From an uncultured Eubacteriales bacterium (GTDB lineage Bacteria > Bacillota > Clostridia > Oscillospirales > Oscillospiraceae), in contig URST01000059.1 of the NCBI GenBank assembly GCA_900550585.1, positions 1 through 13,800 of the forward strand: 13,800 nucleotides of DNA, read 5' to 3'. The notes under the pieces are model-generated. The model was given only the letters and a program-made list of their open reading frames with translations, did not search any database and was not told the DNA's origin. This document shows, in pieces, positions 1-7,208 of the stretch; position 1 is the stretch's first letter, and the number at the start of each line of letters is the position of its first letter. A program made the position numbers and the translations under genes.

Positions 1-50
1 GATCTACACACTGCATATCGTCGGCAGCGTCAGATGTGTATAAGAGACAG
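1..50 (+). other. Illumina Nextera (Tn5) adapter contamination
   Basis: These bases are synthetic. They read as the end of the i5-side flow-cell primer (1-9, GATCTACAC), an 8-base i5 index ACTGCATA (10-17, which I recall as Nextera index S506), the 14-base read-1 adapter part TCGTCGGCAGCGTC (18-31), and the 19-base Tn5 mosaic end AGATGTGTATAAGAGACAG (32-50). Genomic sequence begins at base 51. The folC reading frame happens to stay open through the adapter, so a gene caller would append false residues to FolC. Confidence 0.98.
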
Positions 51-1111
51 ATGAAGGAGCGGGCATAGGGCACCACGCCCCGGTACATGCAGTGATAGTC
101 CTTGTCCTGCATGACGCCGGTAAGCACCGTCAGAGGGCGGTCCGGCAGATAATCCCGGATATTCTGCTCCAGCGCCCGGATACACTGGGGATTGTGCCCG
201 CCGTCGATGATGAACAGAGGATCATGGCCGATGATCTGGAACCGGCCGGGCCAGTCGGTGGCCGCCAGGCCGCGGCGGATGTGCTCCTCCGTAATGGACC
301 AGCCACGCTTTTGCAGCACCCGCATGGCTGTCAGGGCCACGGCGGCATTGCACAGCTGGTGCCGTCCCAGCAGGGGCAGGTGCAGGCCGGCAAGCTCCTC
401 CCAGTCAAAGACCTGGCCCTCCAGTCCGGCCTTTTCCGGACGGATGCCGTCAAAATCCGCCAGGTGCAGGGGAACGCCCAGACGCTCGCACCGCTGGCGG
501 ATGATCTCCTCCACAGAGGCCGTCTGGCGGTACAGCACCGTCTCGCAGCCGGGCTTGATGATCCCGGCCTTGGTGGCGGCGATTTTTTCAATGGTATCGC
601 CCAGGTACTGGGTGTGATCCAGGCCAATGTTGCAGAACACGGCAGCCTCCGGGGCGGGGATGACATTGGTGGCGTCAAACTCGCCGCCCATGCCCACCTC
701 GCACACCACGATGTCGCAGGCCTTTCGGGCGAACCATGTGAACGCGATGGCCGTCACGATCTCGAACTCCGAGGGGTGGTCGTCCATGCTGTCCGCCAGC
801 GGACGCACCTCCTCCGTGATGGCGCACAGCTCCTCGTCGGGAATGGGCTGTCCGTCGATCTGCATCCGCTCGTTGAAGCGGAAGATGTAGGGCGACGTGT
901 ACAGTCCCGTGCGATAGCCGGCGGCCCGCAAAATGGACGCCAGCATGGCGCAGGTGGAGCCTTTGCCGTTGGTGCCGGTGACGTGGACGAATTTCACCGT
1001 CCGCTCCGGATGTCCCAGCTTTTCCAGCAGTCCGTCGATGCGGGTCAGGCCCGGCACACTGCGCCGCCAGTCCACCGCGTGGATGTAGGCCAGTGCCTCA
1101 TTGATCGTCAT
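51..1111 (-). CDS. folC: FolC: folylpolyglutamate / dihydrofolate synthase, 3' truncated
   Basis: FolC adds glutamate to folates (and often to dihydropteroate) using ATP, which retains cofactors in the cytosol and makes them good substrates for C1 enzymes. About 353 residues are visible of a usual 420-440; the C-terminus is lost at the adapter junction. The start ATG is at 1111-1109, after a GGGAGG ribosome binding site. Visible landmarks are the Mur-ligase P-loop TGTNGKGS (residues 45-52), the TSPYIFRFNERM segment (72-83), VCEVGMGGEFDATN around 136-149, the ATKAGIIKPG segment that carries the carbamylated-lysine position in Mur-type ligases, and a C-domain GRFQII followed by FIIDGGHNP. The start lies inside the 3' end of folT (14-base overlap), so the two are co-transcribed and probably translationally coupled behind the THF riboswitch. 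Confidence 0.95.
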
Positions 1112-1691
1112 GCCGGTCGCCTCCCTTACCGCGGATATGCCGCTGTACGCCGCTGAGGGCACCCCGCCGCAGCAGCAGCCACACGATGAGCGTGTCCACG
1201 CCGCCGGTCAGGGCAAACTGGATGCTGCGGGACACCAGCTTCGTCAGGAAAAACGCCTGCTTTGCGTCGCCGCCGTATACCAGTGCCAGCGCCATGCTCT
1301 GCCACAGAATGGAGCCTATGAGCGCCGCCGGGAAAAAGGCCAGCGCCGTCCGGGGCAGGGTGGGTTTTTCCAGCACATATCGCCGCAGCAGACCGGCCAG
1401 CAGGCCGTACAGGATGGGCGGCACGCAGAAGATGGGGTTGTAGCCGAAGGGCGAGATCAGGCAGCCGATGAGGTCGGCGGCGAAGCCCACCAACGCCCCG
1501 GGCAGGGGGCCGCACAGCAGACCGGCCAGCACGATGGGCACTGCCTCCAGCGAGATGCGGGTGGTCTCGGCGGGGATGAGGGTCAGCACCCGGGCCAGCA
1601 CCACGCTCAGCGCGGTCAGCAGGGCGCAGACAGTGAGGGAATAGGTGCTGAAAACGGGACGCGGGGCAGTTGACAATTCTTTTTCGGGCAT
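1098..1691 (-). CDS. folT: FolT: folate-family ECF transporter S component
   Basis: This is a 197-residue integral membrane protein with about six hydrophobic segments, the size and layout of ECF-transporter substrate-binding (S) components. The core shows the ECF S pattern: LTALSVVLARVL in the first helix, ISLEAVPIVLAGLLCGPLPG, then GFAADLIGCLISPFGYNP and FCVPPILYGLLAG. Such proteins capture the vitamin and share the EcfAA'T energising module encoded elsewhere; none is in this window. Folate specificity is supported by two context signals: the THF riboswitch directly upstream and the overlapping folC downstream. The ATG at 1691-1689 is 7 bases after GGAGG (1703-1699). Another vitamin specificity is possible from sequence alone, but the context makes folate much the likeliest. 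Confidence 0.88.
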   Translation of the reverse strand: MPEKELSTAPRPVFSTYSLTVCALLTALSVVLARVLTLIPAETTRISLEAVPIVLAGLLCGPLPGALVGFAADLIGCLISPFGYNPIFCVPPILYGLLAGLLRRYVLEKPTLPRTALAFFPAALIGSILWQSMALALVYGGDAKQAFFLTKLVSRSIQFALTGGVDTLIVWLLLRRGALSGVQRHIRGKGGDRHDDQ

Positions 1692-1698
1692 AAAAAAA

Positions 1699-1722
1699 CC
1701 TCCTTATCCTTGGGATGGGAGG
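1699..1722 (-). promoter_or_regulatory. folT RBS-sequestering hairpin (riboswitch expression platform)
   Basis: In the folT mRNA, CCUCC (1722-1718) can pair with the ribosome binding site GGAGG (1703-1699). Inside that stem AUCC (1716-1713) can pair with GGAU (1709-1706), closing a CAA loop. This would hide the folT ribosome binding site. The same 5' strand CCUCCCAUCC (1722-1713) is also an exact complement of GGAUGGGAGG in the aptamer (1816-1807), giving two mutually exclusive structures. No U-run follows, so control looks translational. Confidence 0.8.
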
Positions 1723-1756
1723 GATCTCATAGATAAATCAAATGTGATATGCGCCA

Positions 1757-1848
1757 TGTGGAAGCTGGAATGGAATCGCGGAGCAAGCTCCTTCGTCCGG
1801 CGGCAGCCTCCCATCCGCTCGGCACTTAACGCACCATCCCTACACACG
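1757..1848 (-). promoter_or_regulatory. Tetrahydrofolate (THF) riboswitch aptamer
   Basis: Read on the minus strand, the leader shows the THF-I aptamer order. The P1/P2 5' strand GGGAUGG (1842-1836) pairs with CCAUUCC (1774-1768, one G-U). The conserved GCGUUAAGUG follows, then P3 (CCG, bulged A, GCGG pairing with CCGC, CGG). The P3 loop is AUGGGAGGCUG, the same length and start as the known AUGGGA-type loop. ACGAAG comes next, then a GGAG-CUUG-CUCC hairpin and GCG. It sits just downstream of a -10 box and just upstream of folT, a classic target of this class. THF binding is expected to reduce folT-folC expression. Confidence 0.93.
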
Positions 1849-1858
1849 GGCTGGAAGT

Positions 1859-1887
1859 ATTATACAGCCCTCTCCTGGGAAAAACAA
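1859..1887 (-). promoter_or_regulatory. folT-folC promoter (sigma-A type)
   Basis: On the minus strand a perfect TATAAT (1864-1859) lies 17 bases from TTGTTT (1887-1882), which matches the first three bases of the -35 consensus. Predicted transcription starts near 1851, right at the 5' edge of the riboswitch. Confidence 0.75.
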
Positions 1888-1929
1888 GAGGGAAACAAGA
1901 AAAATCCGACACCCACCGCGGAACGGTGA

Positions 1930-1959
1930 TTGACGGGGCGGCGTCTCATTGTGTATAAT
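1930..1959 (+). promoter_or_regulatory. Promoter of the formate-folate operon
   Basis: TTGACG (1930-1935, 5 of 6 to consensus) and TATAAT (1954-1959) are 18 bases apart. It faces away from the folT promoter; the two -35 boxes are about 43 bases apart. The predicted start near 1966 leaves a leader of only about 25 bases, so there is no room for a second riboswitch and this operon appears not to share the THF switch. Confidence 0.75.
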
Positions 1960-1990
1960 ATTGGACAGAATGTGTCAGGGAGGATGCGGC

Positions 1991-3799
1991 ATGGAGATAC
2001 GATTTACAGACGGCAGCTATACGGACAGCAAAGGCCGGGTCATGCTGGACCCCACGGTTTACAGGGACTGGCAGATCGGCGCGGCGGCGGAAAAGGCGCT
2101 GCCGCCGGTGGAATTTTTCCGCCAGAAGCTGGGCCTGCTGCCGGAGGAGCTGATCCCCCACGGCAAAACACCCAAGCTGGACTTCCTGCGCATCATGGAG
2201 CGCCTGAAGGACCGGCCTGACGGCAGGTACATCGAGGTCACGGCCATCACCCCCACGCCGCTGGGCGAGGGAAAATCCACCACGTCGCTGGGGCTGATCG
2301 AGGGACTGGGACGGCTGGGGAAAAACGTGGGCGGCTGCCTGCGTCAGCCCTCCGGCGGCCCTACCATGAACGTCAAGGGCACCGCCGCCGGCGGCGGCAA
2401 CGCCCTGCTGATCCCGATGACCGAGTTTTCGCTGGGCCTTACCGGCGACATCAACGACATCATGAATGCCCACAATCTGGCTATGACGGCGCTGAACGCC
2501 CGGATGCAGCATGAGCGCAATTACGACGACGGCCAGCTGGCCCAGCGTGGTCTGCGCCGCCTGGACATCGACCCGGCGCGGGTGCAGTGGAGCTTTGTGC
2601 TGGACTTCTGCTGTCAGGCGCTGCGGAAAATGCACATCGGCGGTGACGGAAAAATGGACGGCTACCCCATGGACACCTGCGCCAACATCGCCGTCAGCTC
2701 CGAGCTGATGGCCATTCTGTCCGTGGCCCGCGACCTGCCGGATCTGCGCCGCCGCATCGGCGATATCGTGCTGGCCTACGACAGGCAGGGCTGCCCCGTG
2801 ACCGCCGAGGATCTGGAGGTGGCGGGCGCCATGACGGCGTGGATGCGCAACACCATCAACCCCACCCTGTGCTATACGGTGGAGCATCAGCCGGTGCTGA
2901 TCCACGCAGGGCCGTTTGCCAATATCGCCATCGGCCAGTCGTCGGTGATCGGCGACCGGCTGGGCGTGAAGCTGTTCGATTACCACGTCACCGAGTCGGG
3001 CTTTGCCGCCGACATCGGCTTTGAGAAATTCTGGAACGTGAAGTGCCGCCTGTCCGGCCTGAAGCCGGACGTGTCGGTGCTGGTGGCCACTGTCCGCGCC
3101 CTGAAGATGCACGGCGGCGGGCCGGAGGTTATCCCCGGCCGTCCGCTGCCGGACGCCTACACCCGGGAGGACCTGACCCTGCTGGAGCGGGGCTGCGGCA
3201 ATCTGCTGCACCATGTGGAGACGATCCGCAGGTCCGGTGTCACGCCGGTGGTGTGCCTGAACCGCTTTTATACCGATACGGAGGCGGAGCTGGCGTTAGT
3301 ACGCCGTGTCTGCGAGGCCCACGGCGTGCGCTGCGCCGTGTCCGACCACTGGCGCTATGGCGGCGCCGGGGCGGAGGAGCTGGCCCGCACTGTGCTGGAG
3401 GCCTGTGAGGAGCCGTCGGACTTCCGGATGCTGTACCCGGACGAGCTGCCCCTGCGGCAGCGGGTGGAGCGCATCGCCCGGGAGGTCTACGGCGCTGACG
3501 GCGTGGACTGGTCGCCGCTGGCGGCGGAGAAGGCCGCCCGGTTCGAGAGCGATCCCAGGTATGCGGGCTACTGCACCATGATGGTCAAGACCCACCTGTC
3601 CCTGTCCCACGACCCCGCGCTGAAGGGGGTGCCCACCGGCTGGCGTCTGCCGGTGCGGGATGTGCTGGAGTACAGCGGCGCCCGGTTTTTGTGCCCTGTG
3701 GCCGGCGGCATCTCCATGATGCCCGGCACCGGCTCCGACCCCGCTTACCGTCGGGTGGATATCGACACGGCCACCGGTGAAGTCACCGGCCTGTTTTGA
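1991..3799 (+). CDS. fhs: Formate--tetrahydrofolate ligase, eukaryote-like variant
   Basis: This cytosolic enzyme makes 10-formyl-THF from formate, THF and ATP, and can run in reverse to yield ATP and formate. The start ATG 1991 follows AGGGAGG (1977-1983) by 7 bases; the TTG at 1949 lies inside the promoter and is rejected. The product is 602 residues against about 557 for typical bacterial enzymes. The P-loop PTPLGEGKST spans 88-97. The usual bacterial REPS motif is RQPSGGP (118-124), the KGGAAGGGY motif is KGTAAGGGN (129-137), and the HFTGD motif is GLTGD (149-153). An extra segment (about 171-190) and the endings KTHLSLSH (533-540) and KGVPTGW (545-551) resemble the synthetase domain of eukaryotic C1-THF synthase, as I recall it. 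The folate-site TDTEAE (428-433) and Trp454 are kept. First gene of a six-gene operon, followed by cyclohydrolase and FolD. Confidence 0.93.
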   Translation: MEIRFTDGSYTDSKGRVMLDPTVYRDWQIGAAAEKALPPVEFFRQKLGLLPEELIPHGKTPKLDFLRIMERLKDRPDGRYIEVTAITPTPLGEGKSTTSLGLIEGLGRLGKNVGGCLRQPSGGPTMNVKGTAAGGGNALLIPMTEFSLGLTGDINDIMNAHNLAMTALNARMQHERNYDDGQLAQRGLRRLDIDPARVQWSFVLDFCCQALRKMHIGGDGKMDGYPMDTCANIAVSSELMAILSVARDLPDLRRRIGDIVLAYDRQGCPVTAEDLEVAGAMTAWMRNTINPTLCYTVEHQPVLIHAGPFANIAIGQSSVIGDRLGVKLFDYHVTESGFAADIGFEKFWNVKCRLSGLKPDVSVLVATVRALKMHGGGPEVIPGRPLPDAYTREDLTLLERGCGNLLHHVETIRRSGVTPVVCLNRFYTDTEAELALVRRVCEAHGVRCAVSDHWRYGGAGAEELARTVLEACEEPSDFRMLYPDELPLRQRVERIAREVYGADGVDWSPLAAEKAARFESDPRYAGYCTMMVKTHLSLSHDPALKGVPTGWRLPVRDVLEYSGARFLCPVAGGISMMPGTGSDPAYRRVDIDTATGEVTGLF

Positions 3800-3813
3800 G
3801 AGAGGAGCGGCTT

Positions 3814-4425
3814 ATGGACGATACATTGCGCAGCTGCCGGGAATTTACGGCGGTGCTGGCCTCCGCGTCCCCCACGCCGGGGGGCGGCGGCGCAGCGGCG
3901 CTGACCGCCGCTGTCGGCACGGCGCTGGGCGGCATGGTGGCAAGCCTGACCACCGGGAAAAAGACCTATGCTGCGGTAGAAAATGAGATACAGCATCTGC
4001 TGGCAACGACAAATACTTTACAGGAAAATCTTCTGGATCAGGTGGCCGCGGACGCGGAGGGCTTCCTGCCGCTGGCGGCGGTGTACGCCCTGCCCAAGGA
4101 TGCTCCCGGCCGCGCGGAGAAGCTGATACAGGCGTCCGGGGCCGCCTGTGCCGTGCCGCTCCGCATTATGGAGCTGTGCGTGGAGGCGCTGACCGCCGCC
4201 GGACGTTTGGCAGATATCGGTTCCCGTCTGGCGGTGTCCGATGCAGGCTGTGCTGCCGCCATTCTGGGCGGCGCCCTGCGGGCGGCGTCGCTGAACGTGC
4301 TGGTGAACACCCAGGTCATGGGCGCGGCGGGCGCACCGCTGACGGAGCGGTGCCTTGCCCTGCTGGCGCAGGGCGAAGCGGCGTCCGACGCCGTATTCAT
4401 GCAGGTGAAGAACAGCCTGCTGTAA
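3814..4425 (+). CDS. fchA: Cyclodeaminase/cyclohydrolase family protein (FchA-like)
   Basis: This 203-residue, largely helical protein belongs to the family that contains methenyl-THF cyclohydrolase FchA and the cyclodeaminase domain of FTCD, which converts 5-formimino-THF to 5,10-methenyl-THF plus ammonia. Family signatures are ASPTPGGGGAAAL (18-30), MVASLTTGKKTY (41-52), YALPKD (91-96), and the C-terminal SRLAVSDAGCAAAIL (137-151) with LNVLVNTQVM (160-169). The ATG at 3814 is chosen because it lies 7 bases after AGAGAGGAG; an in-frame TTG at 3796 overlaps the fhs stop. It lies between fhs and folD. Because FolD here lacks its cyclohydrolase lysine, this protein probably supplies the methenyl-THF/formyl-THF step. 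Cyclodeaminase activity is the main alternative, since sequence alone does not separate the two. No formiminotransferase domain is fused or nearby. Confidence 0.88.
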   Translation: MDDTLRSCREFTAVLASASPTPGGGGAAALTAAVGTALGGMVASLTTGKKTYAAVENEIQHLLATTNTLQENLLDQVAADAEGFLPLAAVYALPKDAPGRAEKLIQASGAACAVPLRIMELCVEALTAAGRLADIGSRLAVSDAGCAAAILGGALRAASLNVLVNTQVMGAAGAPLTERCLALLAQGEAASDAVFMQVKNSLL

Positions 4426-4438
4426 GGAGGGACGGCCA

Positions 4439-5308
4439 ATGGCAAAACTGTTGACGGGCAGGGAGGCGGCAGCTGCCCTGACTGCGGCGCTGCAGCATCG
4501 CTGTGCGGCGCTGGCCCGGCGGGGCGTGACGCCCAAGCTGGTGATCCTGCGCTGCGGCGGGGACGAAGCCAACGGCGCGTACCTGCGGGGCGCGCTGAAG
4601 CGGGGGACGCTGTGCGGCGTGGACGTGGAGGTCCGCGCTCTGCCGGAGAACGTGCCGCTCCAGGCGCTGCTGGACGCCATCGACGCCGTCAACGGCGATG
4701 CGTCCGTCCACGGATGCCTGCTGCTGCGGCCCCTGCCGCCCCACCTGCGGACGGCGGAGCCGGACATCTGCGATCGTCTCCTGCCGGAAAAGGATGTGGA
4801 CGGTATGACGGATGCTTCTGCAGCCGCCGTGTATCTGGGCCGTGCCGAGGGCTTTGCTCCCTGCACGGCGGAGGCTGTGACGGTGCTGCTGGACCACTAC
4901 GGCATCGACTGTGCCGGAAAGCGGGCGGTGGTCATCGGACGCTCCCCGGTGGTGGGGCGTCCCGCGGCCATGCTGCTGCTGGCACGGAACGCCACGGTGA
5001 CGGTGTGCCACACCAGAACCGCCGATCTGCCCGCCGTCACCCGGACGGCGGATATCATCGTGACAGCGGCGGGGGCGGCAGGCAGTCTGACGGCGGACCA
5101 TGTCCGGCCCGGCCAGACGGTCATCGACGTGTCCGTCAACTGGGACGCGGCGCAGAACACCGCCGTGGGCGATGCGGATGACAGTGCCGCGTCTATCGTG
5201 GACGCCGTCACCCCAGTGCCCGGCGGCGTGGGCGCGGTGACCTCCACCGTGCTGATGGCCCATGTGATCCGGGCGGCGGAGCGTGCCGCGGAGGGAGGAT
5301 GCCTGTGA
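4439..5308 (+). CDS. folD: FolD family: methylene-THF dehydrogenase, cyclohydrolase site altered
   Basis: FolD normally oxidises 5,10-methylene-THF with NAD(P)+ and hydrolyses methenyl-THF. This 289-residue protein keeps the family frame: Tyr48, PEKDVDG (116-122), GRSPVVGRPAAMLL (167-180) in the nucleotide-binding domain, CHTRTADL (190-197), and TPVPGGVG (258-265). Aligned without gaps from Tyr48 to Gly60 against E. coli FolD, the catalytic lysine (Tyr+4, E. coli Lys54, human Lys56) is Ala52. The VQLPLP glutamine (human Gln100), which assists that lysine, is Leu96 in LLLRPLP. The enzyme is therefore probably dehydrogenase-only. GGAGGG (4426-4431) lies 7 bases before the ATG. It is 13 bases after fchA and overlaps the next gene by 4 bases. 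Cofactor choice (NAD or NADP) cannot be read with confidence. Confidence 0.9.
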   Translation: MAKLLTGREAAAALTAALQHRCAALARRGVTPKLVILRCGGDEANGAYLRGALKRGTLCGVDVEVRALPENVPLQALLDAIDAVNGDASVHGCLLLRPLPPHLRTAEPDICDRLLPEKDVDGMTDASAAAVYLGRAEGFAPCTAEAVTVLLDHYGIDCAGKRAVVIGRSPVVGRPAAMLLLARNATVTVCHTRTADLPAVTRTADIIVTAAGAAGSLTADHVRPGQTVIDVSVNWDAAQNTAVGDADDSAASIVDAVTPVPGGVGAVTSTVLMAHVIRAAERAAEGGCL

Positions 5309-6123
5309 ATCTGTTTACCCCGGCGGAGACGGCGGCCAATTATGCCGCCGCCGGCGCGGTCAAAACGCGCCAGCCCTTTTTGAAGCTGCTGCTTCTCAGC
5401 ATACTGGCGGGCATGCTTATCGGCTTTCCCGTCTGCGTGACGAACATGGCCTGCTATGGGCTGGAAAACCCCAGTCTGGTGCGGATCACGGCGGGTGTGC
5501 TGTTTGCCTTCGGGCTGGGCACGGTGGTGCTGGCCGGCGCGGAGCTGTTCACCGGCAACACGCTCATCATCATCAGTGTGCTGGACAAAAAGGCCACGGT
5601 GGGCGGCATGCTGCGCAACTGGGCCGTCGTATACACCGGCAACTTCCTTGGCTCCCTGCTGGTGGCCGGGATCTGCGCCCGCTTCGGTTGGCTGGGCAGC
5701 GGCGGACTGGCCGCGTTTTCCCTGCGGCTGGCGGTGACGAAAATGACCATGCCCTTTGAAAACGCCTTTTTCATGGGGGTGCTGTGCAATATACTGGTGA
5801 CGCTGGCGGTGCTGCTGAGCCTGTCCGCCAAGGATGTGACAGGCCGGTTCCTGGGCGCGTGGGTGCCGGTGATGTTCTTTGTTGTGGCGGGCTTCAGCCA
5901 CTCCATCGCGGACATGACCTACTGTGCGCTGGGGCTGTTCGGCAGAGCCGTGCCCGCTGCCGCACAGGCGGCGTCGCAGATGGGCGTCGACCTGACTGTC
6001 CTGACTTGGGGCCGGTATTTCCTGGGCAATCTGCTGCCGGTGACGCTGGGCAACCTGCTGGGCGGCCTGCTGGTGGGCGCCGGCGCGTGGTACTGCTTCC
6101 TGCGCCGCGGCAGGCAGGTGTGA
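5305..6123 (+). CDS. Formate/nitrite transporter (FNT) family channel
   Basis: Members of this family form pentameric inner-membrane channels for formate, nitrite or hydrosulfide. The 272-residue product has six hydrophobic segments and the family motifs AELFTGNTLI (79-88), GNFLGSLL (112-119), CNILVTLAV (161-169) and GFSHSIADM (196-204), with the central conserved His199. Start choice: an ATG at 5299 directly abuts GGAGG (5294-5298) with no spacer, so the GTG at 5305, with a 6-base spacer and a GTGA overlap with the folD stop, is much more likely. Placement after fhs, fchA and folD argues for formate as substrate, either imported as C1 donor or exported as product. It is FocA-like, but I do not assign a symbol because FocA, FdhC and NirC cannot be separated here. 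Confidence 0.9.
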   Translation: MNLFTPAETAANYAAAGAVKTRQPFLKLLLLSILAGMLIGFPVCVTNMACYGLENPSLVRITAGVLFAFGLGTVVLAGAELFTGNTLIIISVLDKKATVGGMLRNWAVVYTGNFLGSLLVAGICARFGWLGSGGLAAFSLRLAVTKMTMPFENAFFMGVLCNILVTLAVLLSLSAKDVTGRFLGAWVPVMFFVVAGFSHSIADMTYCALGLFGRAVPAAAQAASQMGVDLTVLTWGRYFLGNLLPVTLGNLLGGLLVGAGAWYCFLRRGRQV

Positions 6124-6144
6124 TACATAGACATCGGAGGACAC

Positions 6145-6882
6145 ATGAATCTGTTTTTGAAACTGGCCTATCTGTTTTTCATCGGCTCCGTGCTGGGCTG
6201 GGTGCTGGAGCTGTTTTACCGCCGCTTTATCTCCAGCGCCAATCCGGAGCGCAAGTGGATCAACCCCGGCTTCTGCGTGGGGCCTTATGTGCCGCTGTAC
6301 GGCTCTGGCCTGTGCATCCTGTACCTGCTGGCCTCCTTCGGGGATACCCATGGCACGGATACCGCCGGCGGCAGGGTGCTGCTCATTGCCGGCATGGCAC
6401 TGAGCATGACGGCCATTGAATACATCGCCGGCCTCATGTCGCTGAAGCTCATGCATGTCCGGCTGTGGGATTACAGCAGCCAGTGGGGCAATATCCAGGG
6501 CCTGATCTGCCCGCAGTTCTCGCTGATCTGGGCGGCGGCCAGCGCGGGGTACTACTATCTGGTGCACCCCCATATCCTTGACGCACTGAAGTGGCTCTCG
6601 GAGAATCTGGCATTCTCCTTTGTGATCGGCTTTTTCTTCGGCGTGTTCACCATCGACGTGGTGTACTCCGCCCATCTGCTGTCCCGCATCCGCCAGTTCG
6701 CCAAGGAGAACGAGGTGGATATCAAGTTCGAGCGGCTCAAATCCCATATCCGCAGCCGGCAGGACGAACGGCGCGAGAAGGCCAACTTTCTGTTTGCGTT
6801 CCGCTCCAGCCATTCTCTGGCTGAACACCTGCGGGAGGCGCAGGAGGCCTGGGAGGAGCATCACAAGGCCGAGAAGAAATGA
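6145..6882 (+). CDS. CmpB-like putative ABC transporter permease (PF06541 type) membrane protein
   Basis: This 245-residue membrane protein has about five hydrophobic segments and a charged, helical cytosolic C-terminal tail (about 180-245). Recognisable family patterns are GWVLELFYRRF (18-28), WINPGFCVGPYVPLYG (38-53), EYIAG (92-96) and LKLMHVRLWDYSSQWGN (100-116). The family is annotated as putative ABC transporter permease but has no well-established function that I know of, and no ATPase partner is visible. The ATG lies 4 bases after GGAGG (6136-6140) and 21 bases after the channel gene, so it is probably in the same transcript. Its link to folate metabolism is unclear; it may be a passenger. 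Confidence 0.8.
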   Translation: MNLFLKLAYLFFIGSVLGWVLELFYRRFISSANPERKWINPGFCVGPYVPLYGSGLCILYLLASFGDTHGTDTAGGRVLLIAGMALSMTAIEYIAGLMSLKLMHVRLWDYSSQWGNIQGLICPQFSLIWAAASAGYYYLVHPHILDALKWLSENLAFSFVIGFFFGVFTIDVVYSAHLLSRIRQFAKENEVDIKFERLKSHIRSRQDERREKANFLFAFRSSHSLAEHLREAQEAWEEHHKAEKK

Positions 6883-6912
6883 CGGAGTGCATTTGCATAG
6901 GAGGTATGTAAA

Positions 6913-7203
6913 ATGGATGACATTTACACAAAAAAACCGGAAGAATGCCGGTATTCCTTCACGCAGCACACGGCGTGCGAGTTCTTCCCCTGCCACAAAA
7001 CGGCCCATCCGGAGGATTTCAACTGCCTGTTCTGCTACTGTCCGCTGTACACGCTGGGCAGTCACTGCGGCGGGAACTTCGTCTATCTGGACAACGGTGT
7101 GAAGGACTGCTCCAACTGCCTGGTGCCCCATGGGCGGGGCAGTTACAGCTACATCATGAAGAAATATCCGGAGCTGATGGAGCTGGCCAAAAAGAATCGG
7201 TAA
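6913..7203 (+). CDS. Small cysteine-rich putative metal-binding protein (PF04071 type)
   Basis: This 96-residue soluble protein has nine cysteines (12, 22, 27, 38, 41, 43, 52, 66, 69) and several histidines, with the pattern FPCHK, FNCLFCYCPLY, CGG and DCSNCLVPH. This matches the 'cysteine-rich small domain' family, thought to bind a metal. The function is not known. AGGAGG (6899-6904) lies 8 bases before the ATG. It is the last gene before the terminator, 30 bases after the CmpB-like gene, so it belongs to the formate-folate transcript. Confidence 0.82.
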   Translation: MDDIYTKKPEECRYSFTQHTACEFFPCHKTAHPEDFNCLFCYCPLYTLGSHCGGNFVYLDNGVKDCSNCLVPHGRGSYSYIMKKYPELMELAKKNR

Positions 7204-7208
7204 AAGCA

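Noticed and set aside
32..50. Tn5 mosaic end as evidence of a natural transposon
   Set aside because: It is joined to the Illumina read-1 and i5 sequences, so it is library preparation, not a mobile element.
92..1156. 354-residue plus-strand open frame opposite folC
   Set aside because: The minus strand carries unmistakable FolC motifs; the plus-strand translation is compositional noise.
1914..1928. Short inverted repeat CACCG-N5-CGGTG between the divergent folT and fhs promoters, as an operator
   Set aside because: Only 5 bp arms in GC-rich DNA, with no match to an operator I recognise.
1946..3214. Long open frame on the minus strand opposite fhs
   Set aside because: Low-complexity, His/Gln/Val-rich translation typical of antisense frames in GC-rich genes; no ribosome binding site or family motif. 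The plus-strand fhs explains the sequence.
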